From Candidatus Stercoripulliclostridium merdigallinarum (GTDB lineage: Bacteria > Bacillota > Clostridia > Christensenellales > DTU072), in contig DVNF01000157.1 of assembly GCA_018714575.1 (NCBI GenBank), forward strand, positions 1 through 8,061: a DNA stretch of 8,061 bases. The letters run 5' to 3'. A program made the position numbers and the translations under genes. Positions 1 through 6,802 of this stretch are shown here, one piece after another (the first letter of the stretch is position 1; each line of letters opens with the position of its first letter). Below the pieces are notes generated by a model. That model had not been told where the DNA came from. It ran no database searches and saw only the letters and a program-made list of their open reading frames with translations.

Positions 1-965
1 ACTACGTTCAATACCGAAGCCAACACCAATATTGCCAATAAAGCTATGGCATAAACTTTGTCGCGCCCGTCTTCCGACAAAGCGCCCGCAACGCCTGCCG
101 CGCCGACCGCCTCGTCCGACCTTTCGGACGCATACCATCTTTCGTCGCCCTTTCGGAACAGCACGTGCAAAAAGCCGTCCTTTTTCGAAAAAGCTCCGCT
201 GTGCAGCCCCGTCAACGCGTATACCGAAGGATACAATATCAAAGCTCCCGCCACAGTCATGATCGGCATTACGAAAGCGCCTATGCCGCCGAAATTCAGA
301 ATTTCCGCATACCCCGGTATCAGCGGCAGGAACAGCGCGAAAATATTGTTTAAAAAATGGATACCGACCGAATACCATACCGTCCCGGTAGAGTACACGA
401 TATAAGTCAATATCAGCCCCAATATAAATTGATGTACCGCCTGAACGGGGCTAAGGTGCCCTACGGCAAACACCGCCGACGAATATATCAGCATGAAATA
501 CGCGCTTTTATAGCATGAATTCCTGAAAATGCCGCGGAACAAAAACTCTTCCGCCACGGCAGGCAGCGCCGCTATGACCAAAACAGCCGCTATCGCGTAT
601 CCCGCATTAGTCAGATCGGGTATTGTCACCGTCGAATATACCCCTGCCATTGCCCAAAGTTCGCTGATCCCCGTTTGCAACATCAGGTTTTGCATATAAG
701 CCCCTATCGCAACGGGTATTACCAACGGCAAGGCTTTAAGTTTCGGAGATTTCAAAGGTAAAAACGCGCTAAGCTTTGCGCGACTGCGCCACCGATACAG
801 CGCGATCGGCACCAAAAATCCCAACTGCGTGGCGGCGTAATTCAAAAAAACGGCGGCTTCGGGCGAAGTCGGGATCATGCCGGCGAATATCGACAGCACC
901 GCCGCGGACAATAAGCCCGTGCAGTATAACAAGACTACTACCCTTAGCCTTAACGTGCCCGTCAT
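1..965 (-). CDS. CPBP-family (CAAX protease / bacteriocin-processing) intramembrane metalloprotease, 3' end cut by window
   Basis: I translated this frame by hand. It is open from an ATG at 965 to the left edge, giving 321 residues and no stop, so the C-terminus lies outside the window. The three CPBP motifs are present in order. They are EEFLFRG (E139, E140, R144), FAVGHLSP (H170) and HFLNN (H203, N206/N207), the family's glutamate/histidine metal site within membrane helices. Several hydrophobic stretches surround them, so an integral membrane protein is expected. A hydrophilic stretch of about 50 residues after roughly residue 255 precedes a further hydrophobic segment at the edge. The start overlaps the stop of the WalJ-like gene (ATGA). 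GGAG lies 7 nt before the ATG, so translation is probably coupled. Family members are membrane proteases (Rce1-like) or bacteriocin immunity/processing proteins; the substrate here cannot be told. Confidence 0.9.
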   Translation of the reverse strand, partial: MTGTLRLRVVVLLYCTGLLSAAVLSIFAGMIPTSPEAAVFLNYAATQLGFLVPIALYRWRSRAKLSAFLPLKSPKLKALPLVIPVAIGAYMQNLMLQTGISELWAMAGVYSTVTIPDLTNAGYAIAAVLVIAALPAVAEEFLFRGIFRNSCYKSAYFMLIYSSAVFAVGHLSPVQAVHQFILGLILTYIVYSTGTVWYSVGIHFLNNIFALFLPLIPGYAEILNFGGIGAFVMPIMTVAGALILYPSVYALTGLHSGAFSKKDGFLHVLFRKGDERWYASERSDEAVGAAGVAGALSEDGRDKVYAIALLAILVLASVLNV

Positions 966-1747
966 ACCGCCACTCCGCGCCCGGGTTTTCGCGCGTTTGC
1001 GACTACCAGAACATAATCCTTTCCCAATACCGCGCCACGCCGTTCTATGGCTTCGTTGGTAGTGTTGAATGCCAGCTCCGCCGTATTGTTATGTTCGCTT
1101 AGGTGTCCTAAAATAATGTTTCGGGTGCCTGAATCCAATATTTTCAGTACCGCTTCCGCGCAGTTACCGTTTGATAAATGCCCGTGGCGCGACAATATCC
1201 TTTCCTTTAAATACAGTGGATATTTTCCGTTCAACAACATATCCACATCGTGATTGGATTCGATCAAAGCGACGTCCGCGCCGCGCATGGCGCGTTCGAC
1301 TTCGGGAGAAAACCAGCCTATATCCGTGGCTTGGACGTACCTTTTGTCCGCGGTGGCTACGGAATATCCCACGGGCGAAACGGCGTCGTGCGGAGTAGGA
1401 AACGGACGGATCTCCATTCCCGCCAGCATGAACGGTCTCATACTTTCGAAATAAAACCCGCCCTTCAAATCTGTCCGCGCCTTTACCGCCGCCAGAGTCC
1501 GCCTTTCGGCGTACACGGGTATGCCGTAGTTTTCGGACACCACCGCTACGGTGCGAATATGGTCGTCGTGTTCGTGAGTCAGTAAGATGCCTTCGACGTC
1601 GGATAACTTTACTCCGGCGCTTTCCAATCCGTCCTTTAATCTTTTGACGGGTATGCCGCAATCTATTAAAATGCTTCTGCCGTTCCCCGTCACCAACACC
1701 GAATTGCCGGAGCTGGATGACGATAACGTCGTCACGCTGAGACTCAT
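962..1747 (-). CDS. WalJ/YycJ-like metallo-beta-lactamase-fold hydrolase
   Basis: A 261-residue cytoplasmic protein of usual family length. The N-terminus TLSSSSSGNSVLV followed by SILIDCG matches the YycJ/WalJ group of the metallo-beta-lactamase fold. The metal-binding signature is THEHDDH (H58, H60, D62, H63). Other expected ligands are visible: H120 in PTPHDA, D142 in TDIG and H215 in GHLSEHNN. ESNHD and GHLSN, also typical of this group, occur at about 163-167 and 189-193. The family is thought to be a nuclease or phosphodiesterase. In Bacillus it sits in the walRK operon and is linked to coordinating wall metabolism or replication, but no walRK genes are visible here. The ATG overlaps the stop of the DUF2156 gene by 4 bp, with only a weak GGCGG-like sequence upstream, so coupled translation is likely. 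Family assignment is firm; the biological role is inferred. Confidence 0.9.
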   Translation of the reverse strand: MSLSVTTLSSSSSGNSVLVTGNGRSILIDCGIPVKRLKDGLESAGVKLSDVEGILLTHEHDDHIRTVAVVSENYGIPVYAERRTLAAVKARTDLKGGFYFESMRPFMLAGMEIRPFPTPHDAVSPVGYSVATADKRYVQATDIGWFSPEVERAMRGADVALIESNHDVDMLLNGKYPLYLKERILSRHGHLSNGNCAEAVLKILDSGTRNIILGHLSEHNNTAELAFNTTNEAIERRGAVLGKDYVLVVANARKPGRGVAV

Positions 1748-2646
1748 TTTTTGACCGCCGTGTATCTTTCCGCCATTGCCACGGGATTATAGCTGAGCTT
1801 GGATTTCCTCAGCCCTTCTATGCCCATGTCTTCCTGCTTGTTTATATACTTTACTTCGCCGAAGTGCGCCTTGCAGAACAAATTATCCAACAAAGGGTAT
1901 ATGCCGCGATAATCGATATTGGCTTTTTCGAAATACAGCGCTCCGATCCCGTTCGGCATCGTTTCGCCTGCCGCAAAACCGACTATTTCGTCGTTTACGA
2001 CCAACACGTCGGCATAACAGTTATAACCTTTCAGGTCCTTTACCACGCCGTCCAGCACCAATATTTCCTCGTCGACTTCGACTTTTTCCAGGTCCTTGTA
2101 TTTGATCCAGCCTTCCTGTTCGCAAAAGCGCACGCCGTTGTCGATGTGTCTGTACGACCACATACATAACAGCTTCATCAATCCGTCGTAATCGCCCGAT
2201 GTATAGGGTCTGAACGTATATTCCGCGTCGAACCTGTTTATAAAGTTACGTTTCGAATGGAATTTTTGTCCTTTCAGCTCTATCAGATCCTCCGGCAAAT
2301 ACAGGTATTCGGAAGCGTTGCGATCCAAGGTAACTTCGTACCCCATCTCTTTCAATATCTCCGCCTGCCATGCGTTTGCGCCCCTCAGCGAATCGAAACC
2401 CATCGATTCCAATTCGGTTACCGCGGCTTTATAAGCCTCGGGCGAAGTCGCAAGAGGTGAAATGTTGATGCCTTTGTCGTCGTATTCCACGCGCAACAGA
2501 GCGTATTCGTCCCTGACTTCCACAATGGGATTGTGCGTACGGAACCAACCCAAAACGGTGACTTTCGACCATCCGGTGTCGATCACGTTTGCCCGGGGCA
2601 GCATTTCATATATCTTTTGCATGTCGGCGGTTGTAGGTTTGTGCAT
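1744..2646 (-). CDS. DUF2156 / phosphatidylglycerol lysyltransferase C-terminal-domain protein, soluble
   Basis: A 300-residue protein with no membrane segments. It resembles the stand-alone DUF2156 (LPG_synthase_C) family, two GNAT-like halves related to the catalytic domain of MprF. The hallmark is around residues 114-139 (YLYLPEDLIELKGQKFHSKR, then NFINRF), where the lysine- and arginine-rich strand-helix is highly conserved. The C-terminal INKQEDMGIEGLRKSKLSY at about 268-286 is the second signature. MprF itself uses Lys-tRNA to aminoacylate membrane lipid and has many membrane helices. This soluble form lacks them, so lipid lysinylation should not be assumed; aminoacyl transfer to another acceptor is possible. 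The start is well supported: AAAGGAG lies 4 nt before the ATG and inside the last codons of the preceding phosphoribosyltransferase, whose stop is 1 bp away. The stop overlaps the WalJ-like start by 4 bp. Confidence 0.85.
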   Translation of the reverse strand: MHKPTTADMQKIYEMLPRANVIDTGWSKVTVLGWFRTHNPIVEVRDEYALLRVEYDDKGINISPLATSPEAYKAAVTELESMGFDSLRGANAWQAEILKEMGYEVTLDRNASEYLYLPEDLIELKGQKFHSKRNFINRFDAEYTFRPYTSGDYDGLMKLLCMWSYRHIDNGVRFCEQEGWIKYKDLEKVEVDEEILVLDGVVKDLKGYNCYADVLVVNDEIVGFAAGETMPNGIGALYFEKANIDYRGIYPLLDNLFCKAHFGEVKYINKQEDMGIEGLRKSKLSYNPVAMAERYTAVKK

Positions 2647-2647
2647 A

Positions 2648-3187
2648 TTACTCCTTTATAATAGGAATTTTTTGTAAGTATTTGATGTCGGGTCTGTCGG
2701 CGGCGGCGCCTTCAGCCAATACGAAAGCCTTTACATAGACTTCGCCACCGGCTTCGACGACAAGTTTCTCTAACCCCGACAGGCTGCCGCCCGTCGATAT
2801 GACGTCGTCCACGATCGCCACCTTTTTGCCCTTTATCAGATCGGCGTCGTGACGCGAAAGATACAGGGTCTGCGTTTCGGCGGTAGTTATCGATTTTACC
2901 GTCACCGAAATGCCGTCCTGCATATACAGCTTTTTCGACTTTCTGGCTACCGCGTAAAATTCCTGACCGAGTTCCCTTGCCACCACGTGCGCCAACTGCA
3001 AACCTTTGGATTCGGCGGTAATGACTACCTCGGCACCCTGTACCTCTTTCGCCAATTCCTTGCCGCAATGTTCGGTCAGCGCCTGCGCTCCGTGCAGGTT
3101 AAAGAAACATATCTTTATTCCTCCGCCTATCGGCAGTATCGGCAATGCGTGTTCGTATCCCTTTATATCCAGCTTATAATATTCCAT
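2648..3187 (-). CDS. Purine-type phosphoribosyltransferase (APRT-like)
   Basis: About 179 residues of type I phosphoribosyltransferase fold, cytoplasmic. The PRPP-binding loop VAIVDDVISTGGS is near residues 123-135, with the two acidic residues followed by TGG that contact PRPP. Upstream, TAESKGLQLAHVVARELG aligns with the ESRG region of adenine phosphoribosyltransferases, and the N-terminal YKLDIKGYEHALPILPI also resembles APRT-type enzymes. The expected reaction is base plus PRPP to nucleotide plus pyrophosphate. The actual base is not resolved, and xanthine-type or regulatory PRTs are alternatives. Start choice is uncertain: the ATG at 3187 has no good Shine-Dalgarno site, while a TTG at 3193 (two codons longer) has AGGTG 6 nt upstream. 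The gene is followed with a 1-bp gap by the DUF2156 gene, whose ribosome site lies in its last codons. Confidence 0.87.
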   Translation of the reverse strand: MEYYKLDIKGYEHALPILPIGGGIKICFFNLHGAQALTEHCGKELAKEVQGAEVVITAESKGLQLAHVVARELGQEFYAVARKSKKLYMQDGISVTVKSITTAETQTLYLSRHDADLIKGKKVAIVDDVISTGGSLSGLEKLVVEAGGEVYVKAFVLAEGAAADRPDIKYLQKIPIIKE

Positions 3188-3200
3188 ACTCAACCACTAC

Positions 3201-3234
3201 ACCTGATTTCAGGTTCCCGAATTTAAATTTCGGG
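3201..3234 (-). promoter_or_regulatory. Two small hairpins in the Dabb-PRT intercistronic gap
   Basis: The only substantial gap inside the minus-strand gene string holds two inverted repeats back to back. One is ACCTG-4 nt-CAGGT (3201-3214). The other is CCCGAA-7 nt-TTCGGG (3216-3234). Read on the minus strand neither is followed by a T-tract, so they do not look like intrinsic terminators. The 3' arm of the hairpin nearest the phosphoribosyltransferase contains the AGGTG that would serve its possible TTG start, so folding could hide that ribosome site. Other possible roles are mRNA processing or stabilisation. The inverted repeats are seen directly; the functions are inferred. Confidence 0.45.
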
Positions 3235-3238
3235 TATC

Positions 3239-3529
3239 CTATATTTCGTAATCTATGGCGACCGATCCCGAACGCGCGGCGTGCATGTGCGGCTTTACCA
3301 CCGTCACGTGATAGTAGTCGGATTGGTAACTGTCCAACGCCGCTCGATCCGCTACCGTTACCTGCAAAGCCACGTCGTAAGAACGTTCGGAATGTAAAAA
3401 ATCGATCCCGACTTCCATATCGACGATCTCCGGAACTTTGCCGCGCATGCTTAGCAATACTTCCTTTGCGCGTTCGCATTCCGAAGGAGTAGGGTTTTTC
3501 AGCTTGAACAATACGATATGCTTTATCAC
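3239..3529 (-). CDS. Dabb-family (stress-responsive dimeric alpha/beta barrel) protein
   Basis: A 96-residue protein of typical Dabb length. It opens with (M)IKHIVLFKLK, the characteristic first strand including H4, and carries the conserved late region SYQSDYYHVTVVKPHMH with H83. Dabb domains form homodimeric barrels. Characterised members include stress-responsive proteins and small-molecule cyclases or decarboxylases; many bacterial members have no known function. I place the start at a GTG (3529) because GGAG lies 8 nt upstream and the protein then begins exactly at the family's first strand. A longer frame from 3604 would add an arginine-rich leader overlapping the symporter C-terminus and is rejected. 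The gene begins 2 bp after the symporter stop, so the two are almost certainly co-transcribed and translationally coupled. This hints at a role connected to the imported substrate. Confidence 0.88.
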   Translation of the reverse strand: MIKHIVLFKLKNPTPSECERAKEVLLSMRGKVPEIVDMEVGIDFLHSERSYDVALQVTVADRAALDSYQSDYYHVTVVKPHMHAARSGSVAIDYEI

Positions 3530-3531
3530 CG

Positions 3532-5211
3532 TTATTTCTCCTCTGTCGGTTCGACGACTGCTGCGGCTTCCGCGCCGTTTTCGCCTAAGCCCTCGTTTAT
3601 CCACGCCGCGGCGTCATTCGGGTCGACTTTGCCGTACAGCTCCGCCACCATGGAGTTGCGTTCGGCGGTTTCCGCCGCCGTCAGCGATTGCAAACCGCCC
3701 TCTTTTACTTTCTCTATGTAATAGCGCATACGTTGTAATTTTTTATCCGTAACTTTGAATTGCAACGAACAGAACAGCGCAAACCCTATCAAAACGACTA
3801 TTGCTATGCCCATCATCAGGCGTATAGCCAACAGCGCGCTTTCGGGTTGAGGTACAACTTCGCCGGCGGTTTCGGAGCTGATATAGCCCGCGCCTGTCAT
3901 TATCCAACCTACCATGCCTACGCCCAAAGCGCCGGCAACCTTTCTGATCAAGGTCATCATGCCCGAATATGTGCCCGTGTTCCTGACGCCGGTAGCGAAT
4001 TCGGCTACGTCCACGGTGTCCGGGAAGATTATCCACGGCATCATCTGCGCGCCGCCGAAGCCGAAGCCCATAATAAACGAAACTATCGGCACAAGTATCG
4101 GCGGAGTCCATTCGGGATCCATTACCGCCATCATTATGCCGCCCACGATATAAAACGGCAAACCGATACGGAAAGCGAACTGCTTTGACTTTTTGGACAT
4201 CAGCCACCTGACTACAGGGAAAGCCAGCACCGCCGCCACCATCAGCGGCGCAACTATAAACATGGACGAAAACTCCATATCGAACAACGATTTGCCTTTC
4301 CAAACGTCGGTAGCGTAGTAGACCGCCAACGCGCTGATGATATCCATGCACATAAACGCCGCGGCGTACATTCCGATATGCCAACGGAAGGATTTGTTTT
4401 TGTACGGTACGGCGTAATCTTTTACGAACTGTTTAAGGTGGAATTTTTCACGTTGTTTCGGCGGAGCGATACGTTCCTTTACGAATATCGCAGCCAATAC
4501 CAATCCGCCGCCGAACAGCACCCCGAAGACTATGGAGATCGTCAGCCAAAAGCCTACTCCGTCCATCGCCGGCAGCATAGCCGCTTCGGGTTCGGTATAC
4601 GCTTCAAGCAGCAACAGCGGCAAAACGTATGAAATGCCCGCCGCCGCCGCGCTGAATACCAATTTTATCGTATTCGCGTTGTTCCTTTCGCGGAAGTTCG
4701 GGGAAATGTCCGAAGCCAGCGAACAGTACGGTACCTGCGTTATCGTCGAGAGCGTGTTCCACAACAGGTACATGACTATCATGTATGCGGTAAAGCCGCC
4801 TACGCTGACGCCCCAATCGCGAATGGGCATAAACAGCAATAACAGTCCGAACAACAGCGCTATACCGCCAAAGAACATATAAGGTTTCCTTCTGCCCCAA
4901 CGTGAACGGGTGTTGTCGGAGATAAATCCCATCAGCGGGTCGGATACCGCGTCCCAGAATTTTGCCACCAAAATTATCGTTGAAGCCACTGCCGCCGCAA
5001 TTCCCAATGAAGTCATGTAATTCAACATTACGCAACTCATCAAAGCTACGCCGCCGCCGTCCATCAACGCGCCGATGCCGTACATCCATTTTTCCTTTGT
5101 GGGAATGTAGTCCGGATGCCCGGGTCCGACTTTGACGTTTTCGACGGACTGCGCCGCGGTCGTTTCGGCGACCTTGCCTTCTGCAGTTACCACCGCACGG
5201 TTTTCGTCCAT
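3532..5211 (-). CDS. GPH-family sugar:cation symporter (MFS superfamily, MelB-like)
   Basis: A 559-residue polytopic membrane transporter with about 12 hydrophobic segments. The glycoside-pentoside-hexuronide signature is clear: FWDAVSDPLMGFISDNTRSR at 85-104, then WGRRKPYM. D87 and D91 match the spacing of the two cation-site aspartates in MelB (DxxxD). The second-half motif IIFPDTVDVAEFATGVRNTG (394-413) is also typical. The family imports melibiose, pentosides, beta-glucosides or glucuronides with Na+, Li+ or H+; the substrate here is not determined. The protein is longer than usual because of a hydrophilic N-terminal tail of about 40 residues and a C-terminal tail of about 70 residues rich in Glu and Ala. 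The ATG has AAGGAGG 5 nt upstream. The gene is first in the minus-strand string, with its own promoter, and faces a GH4 hydrolase. Confidence 0.93.
   Translation of the reverse strand: MDENRAVVTAEGKVAETTAAQSVENVKVGPGHPDYIPTKEKWMYGIGALMDGGGVALMSCVMLNYMTSLGIAAAVASTIILVAKFWDAVSDPLMGFISDNTRSRWGRRKPYMFFGGIALLFGLLLLFMPIRDWGVSVGGFTAYMIVMYLLWNTLSTITQVPYCSLASDISPNFRERNNANTIKLVFSAAAAGISYVLPLLLLEAYTEPEAAMLPAMDGVGFWLTISIVFGVLFGGGLVLAAIFVKERIAPPKQREKFHLKQFVKDYAVPYKNKSFRWHIGMYAAAFMCMDIISALAVYYATDVWKGKSLFDMEFSSMFIVAPLMVAAVLAFPVVRWLMSKKSKQFAFRIGLPFYIVGGIMMAVMDPEWTPPILVPIVSFIMGFGFGGAQMMPWIIFPDTVDVAEFATGVRNTGTYSGMMTLIRKVAGALGVGMVGWIMTGAGYISSETAGEVVPQPESALLAIRLMMGIAIVVLIGFALFCSLQFKVTDKKLQRMRYYIEKVKEGGLQSLTAAETAERNSMVAELYGKVDPNDAAAWINEGLGENGAEAAAVVEPTEEK
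3538..3541 (-). promoter_or_regulatory. Shine-Dalgarno site fixing the Dabb GTG start
   Basis: Read on the minus strand, AGAGGAG lies in the last codons of the symporter gene, and its GGAG is 8 nt before the GTG at 3529. This decides the start of the Dabb gene against the longer ATG-initiated frame from 3604. Confidence 0.7.
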
Positions 5212-5254
5212 TTTGTCCTCCTTCGGATCTGTATTCCGATATGATATCTATTAT

Positions 5255-5283
5255 ATAATAATAAATACTGCGCGCGTTGTCAA
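5255..5283 (-). promoter_or_regulatory. SigA-type promoter for the symporter operon
   Basis: On the minus strand TTGACA (5278-5283, perfect -35) is followed after exactly 17 nt by TATTAT (5255-5260, 5 of 6 to the -10 consensus). The start of transcription would be near 5248, giving a leader of about 37 nt that contains a five-base-pair inverted repeat (TCGGA-7 nt-TCCGA, 5223-5239) directly before the AAGGAGG site. A perfect TATAAT nearby is 22 nt from the -35 and less suitable. Confidence 0.75.
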
Positions 5284-5341
5284 CATTTGCTCCGCCCCTT
5301 TTTCCGATTAGAATTTTCGCCTGATCACCCCCGAACGGATC

Positions 5342-5359
5342 GCGGCAAAAATCTGCCGC
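5342..5359. promoter_or_regulatory. Inverted repeat between the divergent promoters, candidate operator
   Basis: GCGGCA-6 nt-TGCCGC is a perfect six-base inverted repeat lying between the two divergent -35 boxes, 27 bp upstream of the GH4 -35 box. The position suits a regulator that controls both the symporter and the hydrolase. A second short dyad, GCAAAATTGC (5366-5375), lies closer to the GH4 promoter. No regulator gene is visible in the window, so a role as operator is inference. Confidence 0.4.
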
Positions 5360-5386
5360 ACAACAGCAAAATTGCCGGATTGCGCC

Positions 5387-5415
5387 TTGAACAAAGCCGC
5401 GCTTTTTGGTATAAT
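5387..5415 (+). promoter_or_regulatory. Strong SigA-type promoter abutting the GH4 start codon
   Basis: TTGAAC (5387-5392) is followed by a 17-nt spacer and a perfect TATAAT (5410-5415), preceded by TGG so that an extended -10 (TGnTATAAT) is present. Only six bases separate the -10 from the ATG at 5422, so transcription is expected to begin at or within a base or two of the A of the start codon. No Shine-Dalgarno sequence is present. The arrangement predicts a leaderless mRNA. Confidence 0.75.
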
Positions 5416-5421
5416 CGGATT

Positions 5422-6780
5422 ATGAAAATAGCAGTTATAGGCGGGGGCGGCGTCAGAAGCATGTTCCTGGCAAAGAGTCTATCGCAAGCTGCCCGCAAAT
5501 TGGGCATCACTGAAGTCGTTTTTTCCGATAACGACCCCGAAAAGCTTGCCGTTTACGGCACTTTGGCAAAGAAAACCGCCGCGTTGAACGATCCCGACCT
5601 GGCTTTTACCGTCACGACCGACAACGACTCGGCATTATATAACGCCGACTACGTCATCACGACTATCCGTCCGGGAGGCGACGACAAGCGCGCGGAGGAG
5701 GAAAAGCTGACGATCGCGGAAGAAGTCATCGCTCAGGAAACCGTGGGCGGCGCAGGCTTATCGTTTGCTATGCGCACCTTTCCCGCCCTGTCGGCTATCG
5801 CCGAGAGCGCAAAACGCCTGTCGCGTCCCGGAGTAAAAATCTTTAACTTCACAAACCCCGTCGGTATCGTCACACAGGCGCTGTACGACGCGGGTATCGA
5901 CTTCGCTTACGGCATCTGCGACGCTCCGACGGGAATGTTGGATTCCTTTGAAAAACTGCTGCGCCTGCCGGAAGGCGCGTTAAAAGGCGAAGTCTACGGA
6001 TTGAATCACCTTTCGTTTTTTAAATCGGTGACCTTGGACGGCGCAGACGTCACGAAAAGGATAATCTCCGACCCCGACGCCTATGTCAAAACCGAACTTA
6101 GCTACTTCGACCGCGCAGAATTGGAAATGCGCGGCTATATCCCCAACGAGTACCTGTACTATTATTACTACCCGGAACAAGCCTTGCGGCATATGCTGTC
6201 GGCAAAGGAACTGCGCGGAGCGCAGATAGCGCGTATAAATAAAAAACTCCTTGCCGAATTGAAAAAAATCGACCCGGAAAACGATTACGACGGCGCGTTA
6301 AAGGTCTTTTCCGCAGGCTACGGAGAAAGGGAAAGCTCCTATATGGCGACGGAAACGGGGGTCGTCAGACAAAAGCCGTGGCGCTTCGACCCGAAGTCCC
6401 CCGAAAAAGGCGGTTACGCAGGCGTCGCCCTGAAATATATCGAAATTATCGAATCGGGGATCCCCGGCGATATGATACTTTCCTGCCCTTCGGGCGGCAA
6501 TATCCCCGGGTTAAAACCCACCGACGTTGCCGAAATATCCGTCACCGTCACCCCGGACGGCGTCATTCCGCATAAATTCGAAAATATTCCTTCCGAATGT
6601 CGGGATCTGATAGTCACGATGAAAGCCTACGAAAACGCCGCTTCCATAGCGTTGCGTTCGCGTAAAAAATCCGACCTCGTTTCCGCCCTGGCGGCAAATC
6701 CTCTGTCGGCGGCAAAAGCCGAAACGTTGGCGGATAAATACATAAACGTCAACAAAGATTTTATTGTATTTTCCGATTAA
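5422..6780 (+). CDS. Glycoside hydrolase family 4 enzyme (NAD- and Mn-dependent, 6-phospho-glucosidase-like)
   Basis: A 452-residue cytoplasmic enzyme of normal GH4 length. It begins with a Rossmann NAD-binding motif (MKIAVIGGGGVRS). It continues with the GH4 landmarks AQETVGGAG (104-112), NFTNPVGIVTQAL (142-154, N145), GICDAP (164-169, metal ligand C166) and GLNHLSF (193-199, metal ligand H196). PNEYLYYYYYPE (241-252) has a run of five tyrosines and probably includes the catalytic tyrosine. PSGGNIPGLKPTDVAEISV lies near the end. GH4 enzymes cleave alpha- or beta-glycosides by an NAD-assisted oxidation-elimination mechanism. From memory, the residues after the metal cysteine track specificity: CHS in alpha-galactosidases, CDMP in 6-phospho-alpha-glucosidases, CNxP in 6-phospho-beta-glucosidases. 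CDAP here therefore favours a phospho-glucosidase, while NFTNPVGIV resembles the beta group. The frame extends upstream to a TTG at 5287, but the family start and the promoter place it at 5422. Confidence 0.9.
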   Translation: MKIAVIGGGGVRSMFLAKSLSQAARKLGITEVVFSDNDPEKLAVYGTLAKKTAALNDPDLAFTVTTDNDSALYNADYVITTIRPGGDDKRAEEEKLTIAEEVIAQETVGGAGLSFAMRTFPALSAIAESAKRLSRPGVKIFNFTNPVGIVTQALYDAGIDFAYGICDAPTGMLDSFEKLLRLPEGALKGEVYGLNHLSFFKSVTLDGADVTKRIISDPDAYVKTELSYFDRAELEMRGYIPNEYLYYYYYPEQALRHMLSAKELRGAQIARINKKLLAELKKIDPENDYDGALKVFSAGYGERESSYMATETGVVRQKPWRFDPKSPEKGGYAGVALKYIEIIESGIPGDMILSCPSGGNIPGLKPTDVAEISVTVTPDGVIPHKFENIPSECRDLIVTMKAYENAASIALRSRKKSDLVSALAANPLSAAKAETLADKYINVNKDFIVFSD

Positions 6781-6802
6781 TTTTGCGTAACTAAATAAAA
6801 AT

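Noticed and set aside
58..405. 115-residue plus-strand open frame at the left end
   Set aside because: The opposite strand encodes the CPBP protease with all three motifs, so this antisense frame is a shadow.
1164..1661. 165-residue minus-strand open frame
   Set aside because: It is an out-of-frame shadow of the WalJ-like gene, very arginine-rich and without a recognisable domain.
3530..3604. Longer Dabb reading frame from an ATG at 3604
   Set aside because: The extra 25 residues are arginine-rich, overlap the symporter C-terminus and precede the family's first strand; the GTG at 3529 has a proper GGAG site.
3743..5089. Minus-strand open frames of 213 and 161 residues (3743-4384 and 4604-5089)
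   Set aside because: They overlap the symporter in another frame; the translated sequence is low-complexity and rich in Arg, Gly and His, with no domain.
5251..5283. TATAAT (minus strand) as the -10 box for the symporter promoter
   Set aside because: It is 22 nt from TTGACA, too far; TATTAT at 17 nt is the better match.
5287..5421. Upstream in-frame extension of the GH4 gene from a TTG at 5287
   Set aside because: It would add 45 residues before the Rossmann motif that normally starts GH4 enzymes, and it spans the candidate operator and the strong promoter.
6764..6802. A second leaderless-type promoter in front of the kinase
   Set aside because: Only weak A/T-rich hexamers (TAAATA with TTGTAT at 22 nt) are found; co-transcription with the GH4 gene is simpler.
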